The notes below the pieces were generated by a model. That model saw only the letters and a list, made by a program, of their open reading frames with translations, was not told the DNA's origin and made no database searches. Both the position numbers and the translations under genes were made by a program. Positions 53,441 to 62,376 of a stretch of 64,000 bases of DNA are shown piece by piece. Where the stretch lies: assembly GCA_902768785.1 (NCBI GenBank), contig CACXMM010000020.1:1-64000 (forward strand), written 5' to 3'. Numbering within the stretch: the stretch's first letter is position 1; every line of letters starts with the position of its first letter. This stretch comes from an uncultured Prevotellaceae bacterium. Its GTDB lineage: Bacteria; Bacteroidota; Bacteroidia; Bacteroidales; Bacteroidaceae.

Positions 53441-54391
53441 TTATTTTGTATGGTACGAAATACGATAGATTCCCGACTTCATCTGATCACCTCCATTGCC
53501 ACGGATCGGACTCATCAGGATACTGAAGTCAACAGGCTCCTCGGTGGCCACGAGCAGGAAGGTCTCACGTGATTTCGGCTCAGAGAACTCAAACGGTTCC
53601 GACTTGAATGCCACGGTGCTCTGAGCAGGAACGAGCAGATGGGCACAGGTGGCAGCCTCATCCACGGGAAGCACCAGGTACTTGTTACCGCGGTCATCGA
53701 TGTCGAGCACGTTGACATACAGCGGTTCCATCGTGCCGTTGGTGACACGCACATAGCAGTTCGTGAACACATCCACCTCGGGATCGATGGCTTCACCGGT
53801 CTCACACGACACGAGATCGAAGCGTACATCCATATCCGAAGAAAGGATGTTCTTGGGCTGGATCAGACTGTTCTCCACAGAGGCCGTCATCTCGGCCATG
53901 CTTGCCAGACGGTTCAGCAGGAACGAGTCGCGGGCAGTAGCACGGTAGGAGGTGGCCGTCACCTGCATATACGTGCTGGGATGAGAGAGGTTCTTACTCT
54001 CCTTGGAGAAGAGCTGCTTCACCATATAGCTGAGATACTGTTTCGACAGGTTCTTGGGAGCCTTGGCGGCTTTCAGCAGGGAGCCCACCGTGTTTGTTCC
54101 CTCAGTGGTGAAAGAGTACATCTTACTGTTCGCCTCGTCGAGCACTGTCACCGCGCTCTCCTTCCCGATCACGAGCTTACTGGATGCCGAGAGTGTCTTT
54201 CTGGCATTCAGGCTCACGGTCTTGGAACCCTCAAAGATCTTGGCTGTACCCACTACGGAATACACCAGATAATCGGCTGCACTGACCATCGAGCAGGTCA
54301 TGAATGCAAATACCACTGCCCAAAGGCGCAGGGCACTATATGCCTTTGTTTTCATTGTCACATTCTTTTTCATTTTCATTGCTTCATTCAT
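53441..54391 (-). CDS. Exported DUF4384-type protein
   Basis: A 316-residue exported protein. The signal peptide is AVVFAFMTCSMVSAAD after a basic N-terminus (start possibly at an internal Met). The first half contains YLVYSVVGTAKIFEGSKTVSLNARKTLSASSKLVIGKESAVTVLDE, a FecR/SH3-like pattern. The second half has GTMEPLYVNVLDIDDRGNKYLVLPVDE, the DUF4384 signature. DUF4384 is often linked to caspase-like proteins in bacterial genomes, as here. Fourth gene of the operon. Confidence 0.75.
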   Translation of the reverse strand: MNEAMKMKKNVTMKTKAYSALRLWAVVFAFMTCSMVSAADYLVYSVVGTAKIFEGSKTVSLNARKTLSASSKLVIGKESAVTVLDEANSKMYSFTTEGTNTVGSLLKAAKAPKNLSKQYLSYMVKQLFSKESKNLSHPSTYMQVTATSYRATARDSFLLNRLASMAEMTASVENSLIQPKNILSSDMDVRFDLVSCETGEAIDPEVDVFTNCYVRVTNGTMEPLYVNVLDIDDRGNKYLVLPVDEAATCAHLLVPAQSTVAFKSEPFEFSEPKSRETFLLVATEEPVDFSILMSPIRGNGGDQMKSGIYRISYHTK

Positions 54392-54426
54392 ATTTGTCTT
54401 GGTTATATTATCTGTTTACAGGGTCA

Positions 54427-56121
54427 CTATTTCTCGTAGGTAAAGAGCTCGAAGGGCTCCATGCCATTGGGATTCATGAAGATAGGTGTCTGCTTGTAGT
54501 CAGTCATCTGCCGTACCTCTTTATATAAGTACTGGTCGAGTTGCTGGGTGGAGAGGCCGATGTCACCCTGTGTGCGGGCTGCCCCGTTGAAGGCATCCAC
54601 CAGCGCCTTGGTGAAAGCACCGTTCTTCCAGTCCTCGTTCTCCTTCGACTTGGTATCGCTGGCACTGGAGGCATACATCACCATACCATTCTTGGTGCGC
54701 CTCAGCTGTTCCACGAAATGGTTACTGGCAGCGGAACGGTTTCCTCCCATCAGGGCACCGGAATAGCAGGCATCGACGAAGACGATGAGTTTACCGTTGA
54801 TATCCTCGACGGCCTGACGGAAGTCGTTACTTGAGAAACAGTTGTAGAGCTTCGATGTACTGCTGCCGTAGTTCATGAAATAGAAACGGTCTTTCTCATC
54901 GCGATAGCCATGACCGGCATAGAAGAAGATGCACACATCGGTAGGAGACGACTCCTGCTTGAGCCATTCCATGGCCTCGTAGAAATCCTCACGTGTGGCC
55001 TCTTCATCGCAGATGGTCTTCACCTGCACATCCTGATAAGGATAGTCTTTCTTCGTACTGAGCACCTTCGAGAAGTCACGGGCATCCTTCGTGGTGTATT
55101 TCAGCTTCGGCAACTCTGGATCGTTATAGTCACCCACACCGATGGCCACGGCGAAGAGCCGCGGCAGCTCTGCCACCTGCTTCTCGCGGATCAGACGGAT
55201 ACTGGCGGGCTCACTGTTGCCGTTCTCGTTCTGGGCATAGATAGTTACCGTACAGTCACGGTTAGGAAGATCCACCTCCACGGTATTGGCGGCACGCACC
55301 GCACGGTCGGCAGGCTGTTTCTGTCCATCCACCATGACGGTAACCTTGGTACTGGCCTCCAAGCCCTGGGCCAGCAGCTGATAGCGCAGTTTGATCACAT
55401 CCGTATGGAAGGGACTCTGGTCCTCTGGGAAGAGGATTCTCACTTCAGGAGGAACAGGACGTCCCGTCGTGGCAGGCTTGGGGGGCGCAGGCTGATCACC
55501 GCCGATGTTCACAGCAATCTCTCCCTTAGGATCGACCTCCACTTCTGTTCCCTGAACATCAGGATCGTTCTTGCCACCCGACGGCTGAGGGGGAGTCTTC
55601 ACCTCCGCCACTTCCTGCATCGGTATTTCCGCCTTATGCTTTCCTGCGGCTTTGTCTTTCCACAACTGACTCTTTTCCTTGTCCTGCATCACCAGGACAC
55701 CTTTCTCATAGCACTCTGCCAAGGTGAGCTGCGCATTCTTCACACCTTTGTTAGCAGCCTCCGACAGATTGCGGAGTGCCTTGTCATAGTCGATGGGCAC
55801 GCCACGACCATACATATAACAATAGGCCAGGTTATACTGGGCCTTGGCAAAGCCTTTCCTGGAGGCACGCTTGAACCACATCGCCGCCGTGGCATAGTCC
55901 TTGTCGATGCCCTCACCGTTGTAGAGGGCATAGCCTAAGTTGAACTGTCCTTCCAGACTTCCGGCCTCGGCAGCTTTCTGATAGCATTCCACGGCCTTCG
56001 AGAACTGTTGCTTCTCGTAGAAGTCGTTACCCTGCTTCAGCCATTGGTCGCCCGTCTGAGCACTAACGGCTGCAACGGTGATGAGGGCACATATCAAGAG
56101 ATATAATCTGATTCTTGTCAT
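54427..56121 (-). CDS. Secreted caspase-family (C14) protease with Sel1/TPR repeats
   Basis: A 564-residue exported protein with a signal peptide cleaved after VSAQ. Residues 25-140 are Sel1-like/TPR repeats (GQFNLGYALYNGEGIDKDYATAAMWFKRAS), followed by a Pro-rich linker and an Ig-like domain (225-315). The caspase domain (about 320-550) has the catalytic His in FFYAGHG (H404) and Cys in FVDACYSG (C452), both intact. Specificity is unknown; the domain order matches other bacterial secreted orthocaspases. Overlaps the CHASE2 gene by 4 bp (ATGA). The signal peptide means it acts outside the cytoplasm. Confidence 0.9.
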   Translation of the reverse strand: MTRIRLYLLICALITVAAVSAQTGDQWLKQGNDFYEKQQFSKAVECYQKAAEAGSLEGQFNLGYALYNGEGIDKDYATAAMWFKRASRKGFAKAQYNLAYCYMYGRGVPIDYDKALRNLSEAANKGVKNAQLTLAECYEKGVLVMQDKEKSQLWKDKAAGKHKAEIPMQEVAEVKTPPQPSGGKNDPDVQGTEVEVDPKGEIAVNIGGDQPAPPKPATTGRPVPPEVRILFPEDQSPFHTDVIKLRYQLLAQGLEASTKVTVMVDGQKQPADRAVRAANTVEVDLPNRDCTVTIYAQNENGNSEPASIRLIREKQVAELPRLFAVAIGVGDYNDPELPKLKYTTKDARDFSKVLSTKKDYPYQDVQVKTICDEEATREDFYEAMEWLKQESSPTDVCIFFYAGHGYRDEKDRFYFMNYGSSTSKLYNCFSSNDFRQAVEDINGKLIVFVDACYSGALMGGNRSAASNHFVEQLRRTKNGMVMYASSASDTKSKENEDWKNGAFTKALVDAFNGAARTQGDIGLSTQQLDQYLYKEVRQMTDYKQTPIFMNPNGMEPFELFTYEK

Positions 56122-57338
56122 TTTTTCTTGGGAGGTTTAAAATAGAGTGAACGTGTAGCAAAAGCGTAAAGCCGTTTCCATTGCGGATGGATGGTACAGT
56201 AGTCGATGAACCACATGTAGTGGATGCGGCCACGTTCGATGAAGGCTACACCCAGCAACGGCAATAACAACGAGATGTCGTAATCGTATTTCACGAAGCA
56301 GATAAATCCGATCCATGCAAACACGACACTGATAACCAGATAAACCACTTTATTCCAATAAATGAAGAAACGGGGTGAATACTTTCTAGTGAGATAACCT
56401 GCATAAGCAGCAATCAGACAGACGATGATGGTCAGGATCCACGACACGACACTCGACATGGAGGATATCTCATGATGATCGATATAGGTCTGCGCGGCAT
56501 AGGCCACCGTCTTCATACCCGCCATCTTTCCTACTGGAGTGAAATGCATGTCGGCCTCTTCGGTGATCGTTCCCACCATGACCAGCTTGTTTTTTATCAA
56601 TGCCTTGTTCTCCATGATGGAATCATACCTCACGATGGGGAACTCCAGGTTCGAATAGACAATGGTACGCTTGTTGTTCTTCTCTGCCGACGGTTCTTTG
56701 CCCATATAACGACAGGCAGCGAGATAAGGCAGGGAATAATAGGTGGCCGTATCCACCTTCTGACTGATGGTGTAATCACGGAGTGTACCGTTCGGGCCAT
56801 TGCCCTTCAGTACATTACTATAAGCCCAGGTGTATTCGCCGAAGGGCTCGAAGAAGGATTTCAAGACATCCACGAACTTCCCCTGCACCTCGGAGGAAGC
56901 AATCAGCTTACATGACAGGATCGACTGTGGCAGTTGGTCGATGGCAGAAACCAGCTCACCGTTTGCCAGCAGGTCTTCTCCCTCCATCTCGTAGATCACA
57001 TCCATGAGCACGGTCTTGGGGTTGCAGGCTGCCAGCTGTTGAAGGGTCTGGGCAATCTCCCCACGATCGTGCTGCTCCGTGATGTCTATCAGGACGATGT
57101 CATCGCTCCACTTCACGTTGTGTCCCATCCGCTCGATGGTGAAATAGATATCGGTCATCTTGAACTCACTCAGGGCACGACTCACAGGATCGAAGATCGT
57201 GAAATTCACGAACAGCACTGCCCAGAAGGCAGCAATCACCCATGCCAGCAGGACCACGATTACATGGTCGTGATGGAATATCTCATGGACTTGTCCCTTG
57301 AGTTTCTTGGTGATCTCACTAATCCAATTCATGATCAT
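56118..57338 (-). CDS. CHASE2-domain membrane protein
   Basis: A 406-residue protein with an N-terminal membrane segment (about 27-48), an extracytoplasmic CHASE2 domain (about 60-300, DDIVLIDITEQHDRG, KTVLMDVIYE, NKLVMVGTITEEADMHFTPVG) and three or four C-terminal membrane segments, ending in a short basic tail. CHASE2 domains are extracellular sensors that usually control kinases, cyclases or CHAT/caspase proteases; here no cytoplasmic output domain is present, so output may pass to the co-encoded caspase or channel. Second gene of the operon, overlapping its neighbours at both ends. Confidence 0.88.
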   Translation of the reverse strand: MIMNWISEITKKLKGQVHEIFHHDHVIVVLLAWVIAAFWAVLFVNFTIFDPVSRALSEFKMTDIYFTIERMGHNVKWSDDIVLIDITEQHDRGEIAQTLQQLAACNPKTVLMDVIYEMEGEDLLANGELVSAIDQLPQSILSCKLIASSEVQGKFVDVLKSFFEPFGEYTWAYSNVLKGNGPNGTLRDYTISQKVDTATYYSLPYLAACRYMGKEPSAEKNNKRTIVYSNLEFPIVRYDSIMENKALIKNKLVMVGTITEEADMHFTPVGKMAGMKTVAYAAQTYIDHHEISSMSSVVSWILTIIVCLIAAYAGYLTRKYSPRFFIYWNKVVYLVISVVFAWIGFICFVKYDYDISLLLPLLGVAFIERGRIHYMWFIDYCTIHPQWKRLYAFATRSLYFKPPKKK

Positions 57339-58125
57339 TGACGTCTAATTGGTGTTGTTGTTTCAGGAGCTTCCGAGACATCTGCCTCTCCCGTCTGGCT
57401 TTCAGCTCGTCAAGATATCCTGCTGTGATGATACCCGACGGCAGAGCGACGATGGCTACTCCAACGAATGCGGAAATCATACTGATGAACCTCCCGACCT
57501 GTGAGACGGGATAGATGTCACCATATCCTACAGTTGTAAGGGTACACGCTGCCCAATAGATGGCATCAAAGAACGTGGGGAACAGGTATTCCCCCGTACT
57601 GGGGTTGATATCCTCCTCGGCATTGAACATGATCAATGCAGTGATGAATATGTAGAACGCTGCCAGAGAGAACACGGTCCAGAGCGTGCGCCCCTGTCGT
57701 TTGACGACAGCCATGATAATCTCCAACGGCTCATAATACCGGATAAACTTCACCACACGCAGAATCCTCAACAGACGGGTGATACGGGCTGCCTTGAACG
57801 TTGGACTCAGCATGTGAATGGTTGGCAGGATACTCAGCAAGTCGATGATGGCCATGAGGGTGAACGGGTAAATAATGAACGACACCCATCCCTTTTTCAA
57901 CTCGTAGTCTGCCGTGATCCAGCGCAAGATGTAATCGATCACGAAGATGATGGCTGGAATCACATCAAAATACGTAAAGATTTCCAGATGATCACGGAAC
58001 ATCAACGGGAATATACTCACCCCGATGACGAACGACATGCAGAAGTGATACTTCTCTGACAGGCCACCATCTTCTGTGAGGTAGCCGGGTCCGATGACAT
58101 TGTATATCCTCTTCCTTATGTTCAT
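57319..58125 (-). CDS. Voltage-gated potassium channel-like ion transporter
   Basis: A 268-residue six-helix channel. S1-S4 are recognisable, with an S4 carrying repeated basic residues (KAARITRLLRILRVVKFIR, residues 111-129), S5, the selectivity filter TTVGYGD (197-203) and S6 (FVGVAIVALPSGIITAG), then a charged helical tail. This is the bacterial Kv (KvAP-like) architecture. The gene opens the operon and overlaps the CHASE2 gene by 20 bp, so both are probably co-translated. The channel would couple membrane potential or K+ flux to the rest of the system; inference. Confidence 0.9.
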   Translation of the reverse strand: MNIRKRIYNVIGPGYLTEDGGLSEKYHFCMSFVIGVSIFPLMFRDHLEIFTYFDVIPAIIFVIDYILRWITADYELKKGWVSFIIYPFTLMAIIDLLSILPTIHMLSPTFKAARITRLLRILRVVKFIRYYEPLEIIMAVVKRQGRTLWTVFSLAAFYIFITALIMFNAEEDINPSTGEYLFPTFFDAIYWAACTLTTVGYGDIYPVSQVGRFISMISAFVGVAIVALPSGIITAGYLDELKARRERQMSRKLLKQQHQLDVNDHELD

Positions 58126-58167
58126 TTTCCGTTAATTCCTAAGTCTTGTATAGATCTTATTCGACTG

Positions 58168-58175
58168 CAAATATA
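58168..58175 (-). promoter_or_regulatory. -7 element of the K+ channel-CHASE2-caspase operon
   Basis: TATATTTG followed by CAG on the minus strand, 42 bp before the channel ATG. Confidence 0.6.
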
Positions 58176-58354
58176 AGAATAATTCTGTGAATTACAATGT
58201 GAAAAGCAAACTTTATGCGGTTTTTAGCTAAAAAAAGTTCGTTACAGTCCATAGAACGGTTGTTTTTATCGACTTTTCCCTGAGTTCATGTCATGATTTG
58301 AACCCCCAAAGGACAGCAAATGCAAATGAAAACGATGCCATGGAACAAGGGGAA

Positions 58355-58397
58355 AAAGAAAAGGCTAACCGCTTATATCATAAGCAATTAGCCTCTT
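58355..58397 (-). terminator. Terminator of the GH3 gene
   Basis: Stem AGGCTAA/TTAGCCT with inner GCTTAT/ATAAGC, followed on the minus strand by TTTTCTTTTT, 23 bp beyond the GH3 stop. Confidence 0.8.
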
Positions 58398-58416
58398 TAT
58401 GAATATCGGAGTCTGA

Positions 58417-60774
58417 TTATCTTTTCAGTAAGTTAAGCTCTTTCTCGGGCTTCATGACATTGTTCACCTTGGTCTGCTGATTCTTGGCATTGGCTTTGAG
58501 CGTGGCCTTGATGTCCTGAGAAGAGGCACCGATGAGGAACTGGTATTCTCCCTCGGTGACCACCCATGCAGAGGCAGCTTCGTCGAACGAGGCGAGATCC
58601 TCGGCCTTCAAGGTAAGTGTAATCGTCTCATTCTCCCCTGGCTTCAGCAGCTTGGTCTTGGCATAGGCCTTCAGTTCCTTGGAAGGTTTGTTGGCAGTCT
58701 TGTTGTCAGGGGCAGAGATATAGAGCTCCACCACCTCCTTACCTTCGAAATTACCCGTGTTCTTAACAGTAACCGTCACATCGTAGAGGTCGTTCTTCTG
58801 GGCAATCTTGGCATCACTGTATTCGAAAGTGGTGTAGCTGAGACCGTAGCCAAAGGGATAGCTGACAGGTACCTCGAAGGAATCGAAGTAACGATAGCCA
58901 ACGTAGATATCCTCCTCGTATTCGGTGAAGTCCACGTTCTTCACATTACCTTTCTGTCCCTGATTCATCATGTCGATCTTGGCATTCAAATCAACAGGGA
59001 AATTCTTGGACGAATAGGCATCGTCGAACTTCACTGGCCATGTCATGGTGAACTTACCGGATGGTGACTGCTTACCGCTGAGCACATCAACGACGCTGTT
59101 ACCACCTTCCTGACCAGCCTGCCATGCACAGAGAATGGCATCGGGCAGATCCTTCCAGGAAGCAGTCTCTATGACTCCACCGATATTCAGGAGCACCACC
59201 ACCTGCTTGCCTGCCTTGTGATACACATCACACACCTGCTGGATGAGGTTACGCTCTGAGTCACTGAGGTTGAAGTCGGAAGACTTACGATCGAGGAACT
59301 CTCCTGAGATACGTCCGAGGGTGATGATGGCAATATCAGCCACATTGGCCTGAGCGGTGATCTCCTCAACAGTGAACTGCTTCTCTGCAGGTAGTGCACC
59401 CGGCAGGAAACTGGCCATCATGGCAGCTTGCTTGTCTTTCTTGGCCATCTCATCAATCTCCTTTTTGCGAGCCTCCTTGCAGTCGGTGATATATTTCTCA
59501 TAAACGCCCTTCAGTTCATCACTGACAGTATAGCCACCATTCTTCAGACCTTCAAGCAGTGACACCACATAGGCATGGTTCACATTTCCGGAACCTGTAC
59601 CACCAGCAATGAAATCGTAGGAAGTGTTACCATAGAGGGCCACGTTCTTGATACTCTCTGCGAACGGAAGAGCCTTCTCATTCTTCATGAGCACCATACC
59701 CTCGGCAGCTGACTGACGGGTGACAGCAGCATGAGCCTTGAGGTCGGGCTTGTTGGAGTATTTGTATCCCTGATAGCGAGGACTCTTCTCAACGAGGTTC
59801 AGGATGCGCTGGACATTGCGGTCCAAATCAGCCTCTGCCAGTTTACCACTCTTTACACCAGCCACGATACTGTCGAACTGCTCTGCCTTACCAGGCTGCA
59901 GCATGTCATTACCAGCCCACATCTGCTTGGCACCATCCTTACCGCCAAACCAATCGGTCATCACCGTTCCCTCATAGCCCCACTCATCGCGGAGAATGGT
60001 CTCCACAAGGTCTTTGCTCTCAGAGGTATAGATGCCGTTGATATAGTTGTAGGACGTCATCACTGTCCAGGGTTTGCTCTCCTTGATGGCAATCTCGAAG
60101 CCCTTCAGGTAAATCTCACGGAGGGCACGTTGTGAGATGTGTGCATCATTGTTCATACGGTTCGTCTCCTGGTTATTGGCAGCAAAGTGCTTGATACTGG
60201 TACCCACATCGTTCTTCTGGACACCTTTGATATAGGCGGAAGCGGTCTTACCTGCCACAACGGGATCTTCGGAATAGTACTCGAAGTTACGGCCGCAGAG
60301 CGGGTTACGCATGATATTGAGGGCTGGAGCCAACAACACGTCGGCACCATATTCCTTCACCTCCTCACCGATGGCCTGTCCTACTTCCTCGATGAGTTTG
60401 GTGTTCCATGTAGAGGCCAGCAGAGTTCCGATGGGGAAATGTGTACAGTAATAGGTGGCAGAATCACCCTGACGGGTAGCATCGATGCGCAGTCCGGCAG
60501 GACCGTCGGCAAGAACGATAGCAGGGATTCCAATGGAGTCGAGAGGATAGGTGGTACCAGCGGCACCTGGCACCAGGTTACGGGTAGCGCCAATCACGGC
60601 ATTATCGCCAGAGAAACCTTGCATACCTGTTCCGATAACAAAGTGAGCCTTGTCTTCGAGCGACATCTGGGCCATCACTTCTTCCTGGTTAATCACGTTT
60701 TGTGGGGCTTTTTCTGATGTTCCACAGCCCACTAACAGCAGTGCTGCAACTACGGTTAAAATGGATTTCTTCAT
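58417..60774 (-). CDS. Glycoside hydrolase family 3 beta-glucosidase-type lipoprotein
   Basis: A 785-residue lipoprotein (lipobox LLLVGC). The GH3 N-terminal TIM-like domain includes PALNIMRNPLCGRNFEYYSEDP, KHFAANNQE and VMTDWFGG with the nucleophile Asp. A second GH3 domain follows (AAEGMVLMKNEKALPF, GTGSGNVNH, SGEFLDRKSSDF) and then a fibronectin-III-like end (VSYPFGYGLSYTTFEYSD). Such enzymes release glucose or xylose from beta-linked oligosaccharides at the cell surface or periplasm; the exact substrate is not readable. No SusC/D genes adjoin it. Preceded by its own -7 element. Confidence 0.92.
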   Translation of the reverse strand: MKKSILTVVAALLLVGCGTSEKAPQNVINQEEVMAQMSLEDKAHFVIGTGMQGFSGDNAVIGATRNLVPGAAGTTYPLDSIGIPAIVLADGPAGLRIDATRQGDSATYYCTHFPIGTLLASTWNTKLIEEVGQAIGEEVKEYGADVLLAPALNIMRNPLCGRNFEYYSEDPVVAGKTASAYIKGVQKNDVGTSIKHFAANNQETNRMNNDAHISQRALREIYLKGFEIAIKESKPWTVMTSYNYINGIYTSESKDLVETILRDEWGYEGTVMTDWFGGKDGAKQMWAGNDMLQPGKAEQFDSIVAGVKSGKLAEADLDRNVQRILNLVEKSPRYQGYKYSNKPDLKAHAAVTRQSAAEGMVLMKNEKALPFAESIKNVALYGNTSYDFIAGGTGSGNVNHAYVVSLLEGLKNGGYTVSDELKGVYEKYITDCKEARKKEIDEMAKKDKQAAMMASFLPGALPAEKQFTVEEITAQANVADIAIITLGRISGEFLDRKSSDFNLSDSERNLIQQVCDVYHKAGKQVVVLLNIGGVIETASWKDLPDAILCAWQAGQEGGNSVVDVLSGKQSPSGKFTMTWPVKFDDAYSSKNFPVDLNAKIDMMNQGQKGNVKNVDFTEYEEDIYVGYRYFDSFEVPVSYPFGYGLSYTTFEYSDAKIAQKNDLYDVTVTVKNTGNFEGKEVVELYISAPDNKTANKPSKELKAYAKTKLLKPGENETITLTLKAEDLASFDEAASAWVVTEGEYQFLIGASSQDIKATLKANAKNQQTKVNNVMKPEKELNLLKR

Positions 60775-60794
60775 AGGTCTATAGTTTAATGGTG

Positions 60795-60802
60795 CAAATA
60801 TA
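60795..60802 (-). promoter_or_regulatory. -7 element of the GH3 gene
   Basis: TATATTTG followed by CAC on the minus strand, 20 bp before the GH3 ATG. Confidence 0.65.
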
Positions 60803-60838
60803 AATATTATTTTTGAATTACGTATGAAGTTTTGTATA

Positions 60839-61993
60839 TTATTTTCCTATCCAGGTGAGTTTTCGCCAAAGACCCTCCAATGGACCGCGTGGGTGATGCT
60901 TGAACCAGTAACGGCAGAAGGCATACTGACCTATGACCATGGCCAGACCGACCAGCACCGCATAAGTAATACCCAGTTTATAGTAACAGGCAAGACCGTA
61001 GTCGTAGAAGATGAAAGTGCCGATGATGGATTGTAGAAGATAGTTGGTAAGACTCATACGACCGAAGACGCACAGGTGATGAAGCACACGGCGAACCCCT
61101 TCGAAGGCATACCAGGCAGAAACGACTGCCGAGACGATCATCAGCAGTATGAAGAGGTTGTACACAGGATTGAGCCACATCGCAAGTTTGCCGAAATCCA
61201 CGAAACTCATGCCGATGACCACAACAGAGGATGTACAGAGTACGATATGCCAACAATGGAGGTTCGCCACCGAACTGTGCTTACCTATCCGCAGTCTTTC
61301 AGGATAGAACAGGCGCTGTCGTCCTAACTGCATGCCGAGGATGAAAAGACAAAGCAGCTGCGTCAGTCGCCCGCTGAAGATATTGTATCGGAAGTTAAGC
61401 TCAAAACCATATCGGAGGTTTGCTACAACATTCTCCCAGAACGTACCGTTCTCATGCACACCCAGAATATAGTTATACAGTTCGAAGAGTGTGGTATTGT
61501 CGATTGTTTTACCCGTCAGCAGACAGTACAATTCTATAGGTTGAATAGCCAGAAGGCCAATGATGCACCATACAATTCGCAAGGGAAGATAACTGATGGG
61601 GATGAGCAGCAGACCATAAACGGCATAGAGCATCAGGATGTCACCGTCATAGAAAGCAACATTGATGAGACCGAAGCCGAACAGCAGGCACATGCGCCAC
61701 GCAAAACGGCCAGAGAACGAGCGCCCCTTCTGCTGCTGGTTGTCGTTCATGATGAAGAAGCTCAGTCCGAAGAGCATAGCAAAGATCCCATACATCTTGC
61801 CCGACAGGAGCCATGCCATGGTCTTACCCACCATCTGGTCAATAGGCAACGAATAGAGGATCGTCTTCTTCGTAAAGACATCGAAGTGCTCGACAGCGTG
61901 ATACAGGATGATACCCGCCACGGCAATACCCCTCAGGGCATCGGCCACGTCGATTCGGGTGTTGGGTAAGTTACGCGTCTTCCAAAAATACAT
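60839..61993 (-). CDS. DUF418-family membrane protein
   Basis: A 384-residue membrane protein with about ten hydrophobic segments. It starts with RIDVADALRGIAVAGIILYHAVEHFD, followed by MAWLLSGKMYGIFAMLFGLSFFI, and the C-terminal half includes GRMSLTNYLLQSIIGTFIFYDYGLA. These are the DUF418 (YeiB-like, acyltransferase-3-related) landmarks. Function unknown. The ATG at 61993 is used; the alternative upstream start is a TTG close to the tRNA terminator. Confidence 0.88.
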   Translation of the reverse strand: MYFWKTRNLPNTRIDVADALRGIAVAGIILYHAVEHFDVFTKKTILYSLPIDQMVGKTMAWLLSGKMYGIFAMLFGLSFFIMNDNQQQKGRSFSGRFAWRMCLLFGFGLINVAFYDGDILMLYAVYGLLLIPISYLPLRIVWCIIGLLAIQPIELYCLLTGKTIDNTTLFELYNYILGVHENGTFWENVVANLRYGFELNFRYNIFSGRLTQLLCLFILGMQLGRQRLFYPERLRIGKHSSVANLHCWHIVLCTSSVVVIGMSFVDFGKLAMWLNPVYNLFILLMIVSAVVSAWYAFEGVRRVLHHLCVFGRMSLTNYLLQSIIGTFIFYDYGLACYYKLGITYAVLVGLAMVIGQYAFCRYWFKHHPRGPLEGLWRKLTWIGK

Positions 61994-62036
61994 CGTGTTA
62001 AGCGGCTCAGACAGAGAAATATGGTAATGAATAAAC

Positions 62037-62070
62037 AATAAAGACTGAGAATCACATGACTCTCAGTCTT
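62037..62070 (-). terminator. Terminator after tRNA-Pro
   Basis: Stem AAGACTGAGA/TCTCAGTCTT with a 10-nt loop, then TTATTGTTTATT on the minus strand, directly after the tRNA. Confidence 0.8.
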
Positions 62071-62078
62071 CGAAAAAG

Positions 62079-62151
62079 TCGGGATTACTGGACTCGAACC
62101 AGCGACCTCGCGCCCCCCAGACGTGTGCGCTACCAACTGCGCTAAATCCCG
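62079..62151 (-). tRNA. tRNA-Pro (GGG anticodon)
   Basis: A 73-nt cloverleaf on the minus strand: acceptor CGGGATT/AATCCCG with discriminator A, D-stem GCGC/GCGC, anticodon loop CTGGGGG with GGG at positions 34-36, and T-arm GCTGG-TTCGAGT-CCAGT. One A-C mismatch in the anticodon stem. C1-G72 is present, as in bacterial tRNA-Pro. No CCA is encoded after the discriminator, so the CCA-adding enzyme at 23872-25449 must add it. Promoter TACCTTTG lies about 20 bp upstream. Confidence 0.93.
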
Positions 62152-62170
62152 ATCTTTTGTTTTGCGACTG

Positions 62171-62178
62171 CAAAGGTA
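62171..62178 (-). promoter_or_regulatory. -7 element of tRNA-Pro
   Basis: TACCTTTG followed by CAG on the minus strand, 19 bp before the tRNA 5' end. Confidence 0.7.
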
Positions 62179-62347
62179 GTGGTTTTCTTTGAACTGTGCA
62201 AATTTTTAGGAGAAAAATCGATAAATCTTTGTAAAATGTACTGTTACCCCAGTGATTCCCCATCCTGACAGCCCTCCCTTCGCTGCTAACAAATCTATCT
62301 TTTTTATTAAAAAATCGATTTATTGATGTAGTTACGAAATAAATTCG

Positions 62348-62355
62348 TACATTTG
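62348..62355 (+). promoter_or_regulatory. -7 element of aroA
   Basis: TACATTTG followed by CAAG, 21 bp before the ATG at 62377. An in-frame TTG at 62353 lies within it and is excluded as a start. Confidence 0.65.
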
Positions 62356-62376
62356 CAAGAAATTCTGAACAACTCT

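Noticed and set aside
51915-53468. A 517-codon open frame on the plus strand across the exported-protein genes
   Set aside because: It is antisense to three well-supported minus-strand genes, has no promoter or family motif, and its residue use (many His, Leu, Val, Asp) is typical of an antisense shadow.
54910-55938. A 342-codon plus-strand open frame opposite the caspase gene
   Set aside because: It is the antisense of the Sel1/caspase gene, whose catalytic motifs are clear; no homologous motifs are seen.
54427-56121. Type III CRISPR-caspase or gasdermin-type defence unit
   Set aside because: The caspase has a signal peptide and no cas, gasdermin or nucleotide-signal gene adjoins it; the operon looks envelope-located instead.
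61933-62263. Short open frames over the tRNA
   Set aside because: They translate the tRNA-Pro gene and its terminator; the cloverleaf explains the sequence.
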